64,000 nucleotides of DNA from Clostridioides sp. (GTDB taxonomy: Bacteria > Bacillota > Clostridia > Peptostreptococcales > Peptostreptococcaceae), in the NCBI GenBank assembly GCA_031261505.1, contig JAISJN010000004.1, positions 1 to 64,000 on the forward strand, read 5' to 3'. The notes below the pieces were generated by a model that made no database searches, was not told where the DNA came from, and saw only the letters and a list, made by a program, of their open reading frames with translations. Numbering within the stretch: the stretch's first letter is position 1; every line of letters starts with the position of its first letter. Made by a program: the position numbers and the translations under genes. Positions 8,171 to 16,594 of this stretch are shown here, piece by piece.

Positions 8171-9301
8171 ATGAAGTATAAGAAATTACTTACAATCCTG
8201 ACACTCACTTGTATATTGTTCACTTCAGTGTATGTGAAATGTGTAGATGCAGGGGGAGCAGTAGCTAAATCAAAGGTAGGAATAACGTTTAAAAATCCAT
8301 ATAGGCCTGGGGAGGATCCATCCGGAGGAGACGACACAGACGTAGGTGGATCTATAAACCACGAGAGTGGTGCAATAGTTCTTGCTAGTGGAGAAAAATA
8401 CACAGATGTATTGACAGCATCAGTGCTAGCGAATGAATTAGAAACTTCGTTACTTCTAACTAAAAAAAATGCTACACCTGGCAATACACTAGATGAAATC
8501 GACAGGCTCAAAGCTAAAATGGTTGTTGTCGTAGGAGGTACAGATTCTGTATCGAATTCGGTTGCGAGTAAGTTATCGAAGTACAAGGTAGTAAGACTTG
8601 CAGGACACGATAGATATGACACATCCATTAGAATAGCAGAAGAAGTCAGACGATTGACTGGTAATCTCACTGAGGCGACATTAGTATCGGGAGTAAATTT
8701 CCCAGACATCATAAGTATATCTACATTCTCGTCGCTTAAGGGCCAGCCTATTCTTATCACAGATCCAGAGAAAATCACTAAGACAACTGCAGATGCGATT
8801 TCTGACTGGAAAATATCAAACATCACTATAGGTGGAGGGTATAATTCAGTTTCAAAGAACATTGAGAACAATTTAAAGGCGAAGAAAGTAAATAGAATGG
8901 GTGGAGCAAACAGATACGAAACAGCAAAAATCATTTCAGAAAAAGTAACACAACTGACAGGAAATAAAAAAGACATGATATTAGTAGATGGGACTAACTT
9001 CCCAGATGGTATTTGCATAAACAGTTTAGCTACTCTATTTAAAGCACCAATTCTACTTACTACACCAGATTCGTTGCACAAGATTGTTGCAGAAGAAGTC
9101 AAAAAGAAGGATATACAGTATACTCTAATAGGCGGAGGATACAAGTCGGTATCACAGAAGGTACAAAGCGAGTTGAAAGTTAAGAATGTTGAAAGGGTAT
9201 TCGGAAGTGATAGATATGAAACAGCAGTGAAGATATCTCAGAGATATTCTAACAAGACTCTTCCACTCGGGGTCGATTTTAAGGCTTCGTGGAAGAATTA
9301 A
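8171..9301 (+). CDS. Secreted three-repeat CWB2 protein heading WxL operon B
   Basis: A 376-residue protein, very similar along its whole length to the gene at 1760. The start is set at ATG 8171 because GGAGGG lies between it and the upstream ATG 8156. It has a signal peptide MKYKKLLTILTLTCILF, the WxL-like linker 'KVGITFKNPYRPGEDPSGG', and three CWB2 repeats ('AGHDRYDTS', 'GGANRYETA', 'GSDRYETA'). It ends with the tail 'LGVDFKASWKN', which the partial CWB2 gene at the window's left edge lacks. No catalytic domain is seen. Keeping the linker and tail in both copies suggests these flanks matter, possibly for contact with the WxL proteins encoded next; that is inference. Confidence 0.9.
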   Translation: MKYKKLLTILTLTCILFTSVYVKCVDAGGAVAKSKVGITFKNPYRPGEDPSGGDDTDVGGSINHESGAIVLASGEKYTDVLTASVLANELETSLLLTKKNATPGNTLDEIDRLKAKMVVVVGGTDSVSNSVASKLSKYKVVRLAGHDRYDTSIRIAEEVRRLTGNLTEATLVSGVNFPDIISISTFSSLKGQPILITDPEKITKTTADAISDWKISNITIGGGYNSVSKNIENNLKAKKVNRMGGANRYETAKIISEKVTQLTGNKKDMILVDGTNFPDGICINSLATLFKAPILLTTPDSLHKIVAEEVKKKDIQYTLIGGGYKSVSQKVQSELKVKNVERVFGSDRYETAVKISQRYSNKTLPLGVDFKASWKN

Positions 9302-9395
9302 TAATTAAAGCGCTTATCTTGAGTTGTGGAATTATTATGCAACTTCAAAGATTGGTTAGAAAATCAATAATTAAAACAATGTTGGAGGATGAAAT

Positions 9396-10136
9396 ATGAA
9401 ATTAAGAAAATTAGCTACACTTATGACGATAGCGGGAATAACACTATCATTTGCAGGGGTTAAGTCTTTTGCAGCAGATCAAGAACTAAAATCTCAAGCA
9501 AAGGTTGTATTTACAGCACCTATTGACCCTGACAAACCAATAATAGACCCAGCGGACCCAAATAACCAACCTCCAGGGAAACCAGATCCAGAGTCTCCAG
9601 GCACAGGAGGACTATTGTCAATAGACCACGTATCTAACTTTGATTTTGAAACACATGAAATAAAAATAGGACAGACTATGGACTTCTTCGCACTTCCACA
9701 AGCTTGGTTAGAAGATGATGGAACATCTTCTACTAAACCAAACTATGTACAAGTAAGCGATAATAGATTGACAGGTGAAGGATGGACATTGTCGGTAGCT
9801 CAAGATGGCGATCTAAAAACAGCAGATAATAAAATATTGACTGGAGCACAGATAACTGTAAGCAATATAGAAGGTGTTACAGCTCCATCTACATTAGTTC
9901 AATTGCCACTAGTCGCTTCTCAAAGAATAATAACTCCAGGAGTTGGATCTCAGATAATGATGTCAGCAGAAAAAGATAAGGGACAGGGAACTCACGTAGC
10001 TAGATTCGGTGATAATACTACTAAAGGTTCAAGCGTTAAGTTGACTATACCAAACACTACTACAGTATATGCTAAGACATATACTGCCAACCTTACTTGG
10101 ACATTATCAGATACTCCAGGAACTGGAACAATATAA
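9396..10136 (+). CDS. Small WxL-domain surface protein (operon B)
   Basis: 246 residues, ATG 9396 behind GGAGGATG. It has a signal peptide MKLRKLATLMTIAGIT cut after 'SFAA', a DP-rich segment 'IIDPADPNNQPPGKPDP', then the WxL domain with 'GTGGLLSIDHVSNFDF', proximal motif 'GWTLSVAQ' and distal motif 'ANLTWTLSDTP'. It is a diverged paralogue of the protein at 2917: signal peptide and WxL motifs are close, the middle differs. Its TAA stop is formed by the first bases of a dispersed hairpin element. Confidence 0.92.
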   Translation: MKLRKLATLMTIAGITLSFAGVKSFAADQELKSQAKVVFTAPIDPDKPIIDPADPNNQPPGKPDPESPGTGGLLSIDHVSNFDFETHEIKIGQTMDFFALPQAWLEDDGTSSTKPNYVQVSDNRLTGEGWTLSVAQDGDLKTADNKILTGAQITVSNIEGVTAPSTLVQLPLVASQRIITPGVGSQIMMSAEKDKGQGTHVARFGDNTTKGSSVKLTIPNTTTVYAKTYTANLTWTLSDTPGTGTI

Positions 10137-10212
10137 CTTGAGATAATACCATGCCTTTTGAGGGGGCACAATCTAATTTCAGTGTAGGCTTAAATCCATG
10201 GTCACTCGATTG
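10134..10212 (+). repeat. Dispersed hairpin element, copy 2a (degenerate)
   Basis: Begins TAACTTGAGATAA, overlapping the stop codon of the small WxL gene, and contains AATCTAATTTCAGTG typical of the family; the first hairpin arms are eroded. Confidence 0.6.
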
Positions 10213-10300
10213 AAATTTGAGATAAATGCACATACCTCTTGAGGGGGGGAAAATCTAATTTTAGTGGAGGTGGAGACTCACAGCCACGAAAAAGAGATTT
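10213..10300 (+). repeat. Dispersed hairpin element, copy 2b (degenerate)
   Basis: AAATTTGAGATAAATGC, CCTCTTGAGGGGG, AATCTAATTTTAGTGG: a second copy directly after copy 2a. The right end is not clear. Confidence 0.5.
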
Positions 10301-10340
10301 AAAAGGAATGTAAATGTCTCAGGGCATTGAAAATTTATCG

Positions 10341-10371
10341 GTAGAGGAGTGCGTCTCAAGTACTCCTCTAC
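10341..10371 (+). promoter_or_regulatory. Intercistronic hairpin before the WxL-interacting gene (operon B)
   Basis: GTAGAGGAGT and its exact reverse complement ACTCCTCTAC form a 10-bp stem with an 11-base loop, with no T-run. It contains the ATG at 10349 that the ORF track used as a start. It is in the same position as the operon A hairpin, though the sequence differs. Confidence 0.5.
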
Positions 10372-10402
10372 TCGATTTATAGTACTTGGGGGTAGCATAG
10401 AA

Positions 10403-11440
10403 ATGAAGAGAAAATCAAGAATACTCATGATAGTATTTGTGACTTTGTTCACGATATTTGGAGGAGTGTCAAATGCAGCTGAGTTCAATTTTTCGGTAAA
10501 CACAAATACACCGGAAAACCAGATAGATAGAAATAAAACTTATTTCGATTTAAAGATGGAGCCAGGAGCAAATCAGACGGTGAGTATGGTTCTTAAAAAT
10601 ACCACTGACAATGACATAGTGGTAGAGACTGCTATAAATTCGGCAAAGACAAATACAAATGGAGTAGTTGAATATGGTGATTCAAACATTAAGAGAGATA
10701 AGTCGCTTAAATATGACATGAAAGACTACATCACCACTCAACCAGAGGTAAGAATACCTAAACACGGGGAGTACACATTAAATATTAATATAAATATGCC
10801 ACAGGAAAAACTAGATGGGATACTAGCAGGTGGAATTTCGCTTATGCAAAAAGATACTACAAAAAAGGAAGATGCGAATTCTGGAGCGGTTATAAGAAAT
10901 AAGTTTGCCTATGTAGTAGGTATTGTAATTAGGGAAGATTTGAATCAGAAAGTCCAACCAGATCTATTGCTAAACAATGTAAAAGCAACTCAAGTCAATT
11001 ATAGAAATGTAATATCCTCTAACATTCAGAACTACACCCCTACGTATGCAAATTCTGTAGCAGTAGACGCAAAGATATATAAAGAAGATGATACTAGTAA
11101 AAAAATAGTTTATTCCTCATCTGACAAGGGACTTCAGATAGCTCCTAATTCAAATTTTGACTATCTAACGAGGTTAAATGGACATAGATTAAAAGCTGGA
11201 AAGTATACAATGCATATGATCGTAACCTCATCAAAGGGCAGATGGGAATTTGATAAGAACTTTGAAATAACAGAGAAAATGGCTGGAGAATTGAACAAGA
11301 AGGACGTCGACATCAAGGATCACACTAGAATGTACATTATAATAGCTGTTGCTGTGTTAATATTAGCACTGATAATATTCTTTGTAAGAGTATTAGTCAA
11401 AAGAAAGAAGAAAAAGAACCGAGAAGAAGATATTAAATAA
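10403..11440 (+). CDS. WxL-interacting protein, DUF916/DUF3324 type (operon B)
   Basis: 345 residues from ATG 10403, chosen because CTTGGGGGTA...ATAGAAATG is conserved with the operon A paralogue; the track's 10349 start lies in a hairpin. The signal peptide is MKRKSRILMIVFVTLF cut near 'VSNAA'. DUF916 region ('FSVNTNTPENQ', 'YFDLKMEPG') and DUF3324-like region follow. A transmembrane helix 'YIIIAVAVLILALIIFFV' near residue 305 precedes a Lys-rich tail. Predicted to hold WxL proteins at the membrane/wall interface. It is one of the most conserved pairs between the two operons, as expected for a structural component whose adhesin partners vary more. Confidence 0.9.
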   Translation: MKRKSRILMIVFVTLFTIFGGVSNAAEFNFSVNTNTPENQIDRNKTYFDLKMEPGANQTVSMVLKNTTDNDIVVETAINSAKTNTNGVVEYGDSNIKRDKSLKYDMKDYITTQPEVRIPKHGEYTLNININMPQEKLDGILAGGISLMQKDTTKKEDANSGAVIRNKFAYVVGIVIREDLNQKVQPDLLLNNVKATQVNYRNVISSNIQNYTPTYANSVAVDAKIYKEDDTSKKIVYSSSDKGLQIAPNSNFDYLTRLNGHRLKAGKYTMHMIVTSSKGRWEFDKNFEITEKMAGELNKKDVDIKDHTRMYIIIAVAVLILALIIFFVRVLVKRKKKKNREEDIK

Positions 11441-11483
11441 GAAGATATTAATAGAAGAAACTAATACATGTAATGAGTGATAG

Positions 11484-14246
11484 GTGGAGGTGGTCATTAT
11501 TAAATTATATAGATTACTGCCTAAAAAATTCGGAATGTGTGCTACCAAGTGTATATTTAGCAGTTTAGTAGCTTTGTTGATGATTATTCAGTTTGGATTT
11601 AGCAGTGGATATACCACTATATTTGCAGCCGATCAAAAGACAAAGCGTGACGTACCATCAGCACAGGGTGATACGACTGATGCAACAGGAAATGTTCCAG
11701 ATGCCTCGGATTACGATGTGGCAGAAATAGACAAAGATAAAATAGGAAAAGAGCAATCAAAAAAAGATGAAAATAAAAGGGAAAAAGATATATCGGGTAA
11801 TGAAGGTACACCCAAAATTGTAGAAAAAGACAATGAGGATACCGATGAAATACCTGAATCCAATATAAAACAAGCATCTGGCGAACCGTTGTTACCAGGT
11901 GAGGAAGAAGTCAAAGATTGGAATGAGTTTAAGTCAGCATATGAGGATCCAAGCGTGACAAAAATATATTTAACGGCTGATATCACAAGCCCTAAGTTAA
12001 CTATTAAGATGAATCTCAGGGATAGAAACTTGACGATTGACGGAAGATATCACAAGCTGACAATACTTGAAGTAGGTGCAGGGGATGATCACGCTTCTCT
12101 TCCAACCGGAGATAATAATACAGACCCAAATCCTGAATTCAAAATAGAAAATATGACAATAGCTCAAACTGTGTACGTCGCTGGAGAGGAACGTAGGAAC
12201 CGAGCTTTCATTAACAGTTCTGCAGAGGGTGCTAAGAAACTTTGGACGTATTACGCAAAGAATATAAAGACAGAGAAAATTAACGATCCTCAAAATCCAC
12301 CGATTTCTAGGCTGATAGATGCTGAAAAGAGTAGGCTCGTTATAGAGGGTGAAGTAGAGGTATACACTGCGTCAGAAGCAGCCGTTATAGGATCGGTTAC
12401 GGTCAAGAATGGTGCTAAATTTACATCTAAGATCGTAAAAAATGGCGATGCGAACATATATATGCTAAATGACGTGAGAGCAGACAATAAAGACAAACGT
12501 GACTTCACGATAGAAGAAGGAGCGACTGTAAGTCTAGAGCCAGCGGACGGTAAGGGTAGATACCCTCCAATATTCAACAACTTCAGTACTATAACCGTCG
12601 GAAAGAATGCAAAACTATCATGTTTAGCAGCTGGAAATGCAATGAGATTCGAAGCAGGATACGGGTCTGATTTGGAGGTAGAAGAAGGAGCGACACTTTT
12701 TTTAAAGAGTTACGGCAATGGAAGTAATGTAATATTCATGTCCGCTAACAGCTCTTCCATAACTACAGAGAAAGGATCTAAGATATACATCTACTCAGCA
12801 TCCAAAGAAGCAGTTATAAGAATGGGTAGCGATAATGGTACTTCAAACAAAAATACTATCACGATAAATAATCCAGCAGCTTTTGATATAGTATCAACTA
12901 AGGGTGGAGATGTGTTTAGCAATATATCCAGAACCGATAGTTTCGAGGTGAATGGTGTGAGTTTGTTTGCCTGGAACAAAAATGCGGATATCCAAAAGAA
13001 CCCAACTAAATGTTTTGACTACGCAAATAATGTCACAGTTCAAGTAAATACCACTGTAAAATCTGATAACCCAGATGTTACAGCGAATTTAAAACCGAAC
13101 AATAGAAGTAGGATATCTGGTGGAGATTTTACTCCAGAAATAGTCTACGGTAAAGTTCCTGATTCATGTGAACATAATAATAAGTTAACAGATGCGGACA
13201 AGACAATAAGGGCAAGGGTAAGACTAGGAAAATTTCCTAAGGTAGATGCCGACGAGAATATAAGCCTTGCAACAGATGTACAAGATGTATGGGCGACGAA
13301 GGACTTTTTCTCAAGAGATGCGAAGATCGAAAATTCAATCGACTCGCAGGGAGTAAATTTAAATACAGATGAAAACGGGTATTTGAAATACACAGCTAAT
13401 AATTTTTATCCATCGGGAACTCATTTCAAGGCAACTATAGACAGGTCGTATATATCTGGAAAATCAGATGTAGTTGCAGAAACCGATGTAATAGACATCA
13501 CACCGCCAAATCCATCAGTGCTTGTAACAACTCCAATTAAATACTCTACAAGAGTGATAGATGGTACAGCGGATGAAATCGGAGCAACTGTAAAAGTCAA
13601 ATACGATGGAGCGTTCATTCAAAAAAATGGACAGGACGTACAGACTACAGTGGGTGCCGATGGCAAATGGAAACTTGAGTTGCCGAATATAGAGTTAGAA
13701 GCAGGAAAGAGCGTAGCGATACACATGATTGATACAAGTGGAAATATAAATCCAGATGTAGATACAGTAGTTCACGACGCTACGTTTAAAAAAGCAACTG
13801 CTATAAAAGTATCAGGTGTGCTAGAACTAAGCAATATTCCAGACGAAATAAGTTTTGGAACAATGGAGTTAACCCCAGGGTCGTCACTGGAAAAATGGGG
13901 CAGCTACACAGGTACATTGGCAGTAGTGGACACAAGAGAAACAAAGAAAGAATGGCAGTTAAGCGCCAAGATGAGCAAAGAGTTGACGGATGACTACAAC
14001 AGCAGCAGAGTGATGCCGGGTGTAATTTCGTACTACTCAGGCGGAGTAAAAAATACGTTGACTGCGGTAGGTGATACGATAATCAAGCAAAATATGAACA
14101 CTAACTCAAGAGAGTATGTAGTTTCAAGTCAGTGGAACAACACGAACACAGGACTTAAGCTTGAAGTGCCGGCTAGCATGATTAGAGCGGGACAGTACAG
14201 TGGAGAAATTAAATGGTCTCTACAGGACGTTCCAATCAATCCTTGA
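11484..14246 (+). CDS. Large WxL-domain adhesin (operon B)
   Basis: About 920 residues, same layout as the protein at 5032. It has a long signal peptide ending 'YTTIFA', a charged low-complexity region rich in Lys/Glu/Asp, and an adhesive beta-helix region starting 'DWNEFKSAYEDPS'. An Ig-like domain ('DGAFIQKNGQDVQTTVGADG') and a WxL domain with 'WQLSAKMSKELTD' and 'GEIKWSLQDVP' complete it. The C-terminal half is close to the operon A copy while residues 50-320 are strongly diverged, the pattern expected if the exposed part is under diversifying pressure. The start is uncertain: GTG 11484 lacks a ribosome site, while GGAGGTG is followed seven bases later by ATT in the same codon context as in operon A. 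Confidence 0.88.
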   Translation: MEVVIIKLYRLLPKKFGMCATKCIFSSLVALLMIIQFGFSSGYTTIFAADQKTKRDVPSAQGDTTDATGNVPDASDYDVAEIDKDKIGKEQSKKDENKREKDISGNEGTPKIVEKDNEDTDEIPESNIKQASGEPLLPGEEEVKDWNEFKSAYEDPSVTKIYLTADITSPKLTIKMNLRDRNLTIDGRYHKLTILEVGAGDDHASLPTGDNNTDPNPEFKIENMTIAQTVYVAGEERRNRAFINSSAEGAKKLWTYYAKNIKTEKINDPQNPPISRLIDAEKSRLVIEGEVEVYTASEAAVIGSVTVKNGAKFTSKIVKNGDANIYMLNDVRADNKDKRDFTIEEGATVSLEPADGKGRYPPIFNNFSTITVGKNAKLSCLAAGNAMRFEAGYGSDLEVEEGATLFLKSYGNGSNVIFMSANSSSITTEKGSKIYIYSASKEAVIRMGSDNGTSNKNTITINNPAAFDIVSTKGGDVFSNISRTDSFEVNGVSLFAWNKNADIQKNPTKCFDYANNVTVQVNTTVKSDNPDVTANLKPNNRSRISGGDFTPEIVYGKVPDSCEHNNKLTDADKTIRARVRLGKFPKVDADENISLATDVQDVWATKDFFSRDAKIENSIDSQGVNLNTDENGYLKYTANNFYPSGTHFKATIDRSYISGKSDVVAETDVIDITPPNPSVLVTTPIKYSTRVIDGTADEIGATVKVKYDGAFIQKNGQDVQTTVGADGKWKLELPNIELEAGKSVAIHMIDTSGNINPDVDTVVHDATFKKATAIKVSGVLELSNIPDEISFGTMELTPGSSLEKWGSYTGTLAVVDTRETKKEWQLSAKMSKELTDDYNSSRVMPGVISYYSGGVKNTLTAVGDTIIKQNMNTNSREYVVSSQWNNTNTGLKLEVPASMIRAGQYSGEIKWSLQDVPINP

Positions 14247-14307
14247 CGCAAACTACCAACCCTACACATAGTAATGAAAATTAAATACAGTAGGAAGAAA
14301 CAATTTT

Positions 14308-14343
14308 GACCCATAGCGACCCCTTCGCATGGGTCTCTTTTTT
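14308..14343 (+). terminator. Intrinsic terminator of operon B
   Basis: GACCCAT/ATGGGTC stem with extra CG pairing inside the loop, followed by TCTTTTTTTT. Confidence 0.85.
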
Positions 14344-14430
14344 GGTATAGTCAATGAATAAGTTCTAATGTAATATTTAATATATTTTACTGATTAAATT
14401 ATAACTTGAGGCAAAAATGCGATAGTATTT

Positions 14431-14459
14431 TAGATAGATTTGTGTAACTATGGTATAAT
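14431..14459 (+). promoter_or_regulatory. Promoter of prmA
   Basis: Extended -10 TGG-TATAAT at 14451-14459; the -35 at 14431 (TAGATA) is poor, as is usual with an extended -10. It is 40 bases upstream of the prmA start. Confidence 0.5.
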
Positions 14460-14499
14460 TAAAATGTTAAATCAATGTGCGAAGGAAGGTAAGAGCCAA

Positions 14500-15447
14500 A
14501 TGAATGAATGGATTGAAATAGATATAGTAACAACCACAGAGGCGGTAGAAGCTATCACAAATATCCTCTATGAAACAGGAGCAAATGGAGCTATAATAGA
14601 AGATCCAAAAGACTTCATGTACCAAGAGAGGAAGCCACTGGACTGGGACTACGTTGAAGAAGATGTATTCCAGACAGATCCAGATGCCGACGTCATAATA
14701 ACTACGTATTTATCAGTAGAAAAAAATGTACCAGAGTTTATAGAAACTATTAAACAGAGAATTGATTCACTTAAGGATTTTGGTCTAGATATAGGAAAGG
14801 CAGATATTGATATCAAAAAAGTAGATGAGGCAGACTGGGCGAACAATTGGAAGGCATACTACAAACCTACCAAGATTGGCAAAAAAATAGTAGTAAAACC
14901 TACTTGGGAAGATTATAAAAAAGCTCCAGAGGATTTGATTATAGAGCTAGACCCAGGAATGGCGTTTGGAACAGGCACACATGAAACTACCAGCATGTGT
15001 ATAGTGGAACTCGAAAACTACGTACAGGAGGACTCAACTGTATTTGACATAGGTTGTGGAAGTGGAATCCTTGGTATTGCAGCTGCAAAATTAGGGGCAA
15101 AAAAAGTAGTTGAAGTGGATCTAGATGAGGTTGCTGTAAAGGTATCGAAAGAAAACGTGCTAAAAAACGAAGTTAAAAATACTGTAGAAGTGCTACACGG
15201 AGATCTAGTTGACATGGTTGACGGAAAAGCTGATGTAGTCGTAGCCAATATAATAGCAGATATCATAAAGATACTCGCAAAAGACATAGCGAATTTCATG
15301 AATGAAGATGCTGTATTTATTTCATCTGGTATAATCTTGGACAAGGTAGACGAGGTACAGGCAAGCTTGATCGAGAATGGATTTGAAATAATAAAGGTAA
15401 ACAGAAAAGGCGAATGGGCTGCAATCGTAAGCAAGGTAAAAAACTAA
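14500..15447 (+). CDS. prmA: Ribosomal protein L11 methyltransferase
   Basis: 315 residues from ATG 14500 behind AAGGAAGG; the track's 14440 start adds a stretch before the family's usual 'MNEWIEI' beginning. PrmA methylates ribosomal protein L11 using S-adenosylmethionine. The N-terminal substrate-recognition domain is followed by a Rossmann methyltransferase domain. That domain shows 'ELDPGMAFGTGTHETT', the SAM-binding 'FDIGCGSGILGIAAAKLGA' and 'VVANIIADII', all hallmarks of PrmA. rsmE follows after 16 bases, the usual Firmicutes pairing, so the two are co-transcribed. Confidence 0.96.
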   Translation: MNEWIEIDIVTTTEAVEAITNILYETGANGAIIEDPKDFMYQERKPLDWDYVEEDVFQTDPDADVIITTYLSVEKNVPEFIETIKQRIDSLKDFGLDIGKADIDIKKVDEADWANNWKAYYKPTKIGKKIVVKPTWEDYKKAPEDLIIELDPGMAFGTGTHETTSMCIVELENYVQEDSTVFDIGCGSGILGIAAAKLGAKKVVEVDLDEVAVKVSKENVLKNEVKNTVEVLHGDLVDMVDGKADVVVANIIADIIKILAKDIANFMNEDAVFISSGIILDKVDEVQASLIENGFEIIKVNRKGEWAAIVSKVKN

Positions 15448-15463
15448 ACACAGGAGATTATAA

Positions 15464-16300
15464 ATGGATAGATTCTTTGTCGATAAAGGCGACATCAACC
15501 TAGAAGAAGCTACCTGCGTCATGACTGGAGAGGATGTGAAACACATCTCAAAAGTCCTCAGGGCAAAGGTCGGCGAAAAAGTAGAGATATGCGATAAGAA
15601 CAACAATGAATACATCTGTGAAATAAGTGAAATAACAAAGACAGAGGTATTCTTAGACATATTGGAAAAGTCAAGAGTGAATAGAGAGTCAAACGTAGCC
15701 GTAAGAGTATACCAAGGTTTACCAAAGGCTACGAAAATGGACTATATCCTCCAAAAGCTTACAGAAGTTGGAGCCAGCGAGATTATCTTGGTGAAAAACA
15801 AGAGAAGCGTAGTGAAGTTCGACGATAAAAAAGAAGATAAAAAATTAGAGCGTTTTGAGAGAATAATATACGAGGCATCAAAACAAAGCAAGAGGGGAAT
15901 CATACCTAAATTAGTAGGAGTGATGTCATTCAAAGAAGCAGTAGCCGATATGAAGAGAAACGACCTAAATATCTGTCCTTACGAGAACGAGAGGACGGTG
16001 TCGGTGGGTGAGGCTCTAAAAGAATTCGGTTCTGAAATGAGAGGATGTGACTTTGAAAAAAAGGAATCTAGTTCTGAAAAAAAAGAGGGCGACTTTGAAA
16101 AAAAAGAATCTGATTTAGAAACAAAATACGTGAGTGTTGGAATATTTGTGGGACCAGAAGGCGGTTTTGACGAAGAAGAGGTAGAAGTACTCAGCACCAA
16201 AGGTGCTAAGGTGGTTTCACTCGGACCTAGAATACTTAGGACAGAAACTGCGTCTGTAGTTACGACAGCTATAGTTCAGTACGAATTAGGTGATATTTAA
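15464..16300 (+). CDS. rsmE: 16S rRNA m3U1498 methyltransferase, with a low-complexity insertion
   Basis: 278 residues; RsmE methylates N3 of U1498 in 16S rRNA through a SPOUT knotted methyltransferase fold. An N-terminal PUA-like domain is followed by the catalytic part with 'QKLTEVGASEI', the SAM-binding 'VGPEGGFDEEE' and 'SLGPRILRTETA'. The family is usually near 245 residues. The excess is explained by about 28 residues at 189-217 made of a repeated 'FEKKES'-like unit ('DFEKKESSSEKKEGDFEKK') placed just before the GPEGG strand. All catalytic landmarks remain, so the enzyme is probably active. The TAA stop is formed by the left end of a dispersed hairpin element. Confidence 0.95.
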   Translation: MDRFFVDKGDINLEEATCVMTGEDVKHISKVLRAKVGEKVEICDKNNNEYICEISEITKTEVFLDILEKSRVNRESNVAVRVYQGLPKATKMDYILQKLTEVGASEIILVKNKRSVVKFDDKKEDKKLERFERIIYEASKQSKRGIIPKLVGVMSFKEAVADMKRNDLNICPYENERTVSVGEALKEFGSEMRGCDFEKKESSSEKKEGDFEKKESDLETKYVSVGIFVGPEGGFDEEEVEVLSTKGAKVVSLGPRILRTETASVVTTAIVQYELGDI

Positions 16301-16402
16301 CTTGGGATAAATGTCCTCCTCTATAGGTGGTGGGCATAAATCTAATTTCAGTTGGGACAAATACCCCACCACATGCTCACCAGCACAAGCAATCACTATT
16401 TA
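16297..16402 (+). repeat. Dispersed hairpin element, copy 3
   Basis: TTAACTTGGGATAAATGTCC, CTCTATAGG loop, GGTGGTGGGCATAAATCT, ATTTCAGTTGGGACAAAT, a single 16-base unit like those of copy 1, ending CACTATTTAA. It supplies the rsmE stop codon. Confidence 0.8.
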
Positions 16403-16594
16403 ATTTGTGAGAAATATATTTTTAGACTTAGGCATATATATTATAGATAGATGCGATTGATTTTTGTATCACCGTAGATTGCAGTCACCGGCATACACAG
16501 CTATGTTGGGAGTACTAGACGCTGAGTAGAATTAGATAGAAAAATAAGACATACAACTAGAAATTGACACATGGAAGTGGAAGGAGCAATAAAA

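Noticed and set aside
8167-9144. 325-residue minus-strand ORF opposite the CWB2 gene of operon B
   Set aside because: It is antisense to an excellent CWB2 gene with signal peptide and ribosome site. It results from the codon pattern of the repeats, and shorter equivalents occur opposite the operon A copy.
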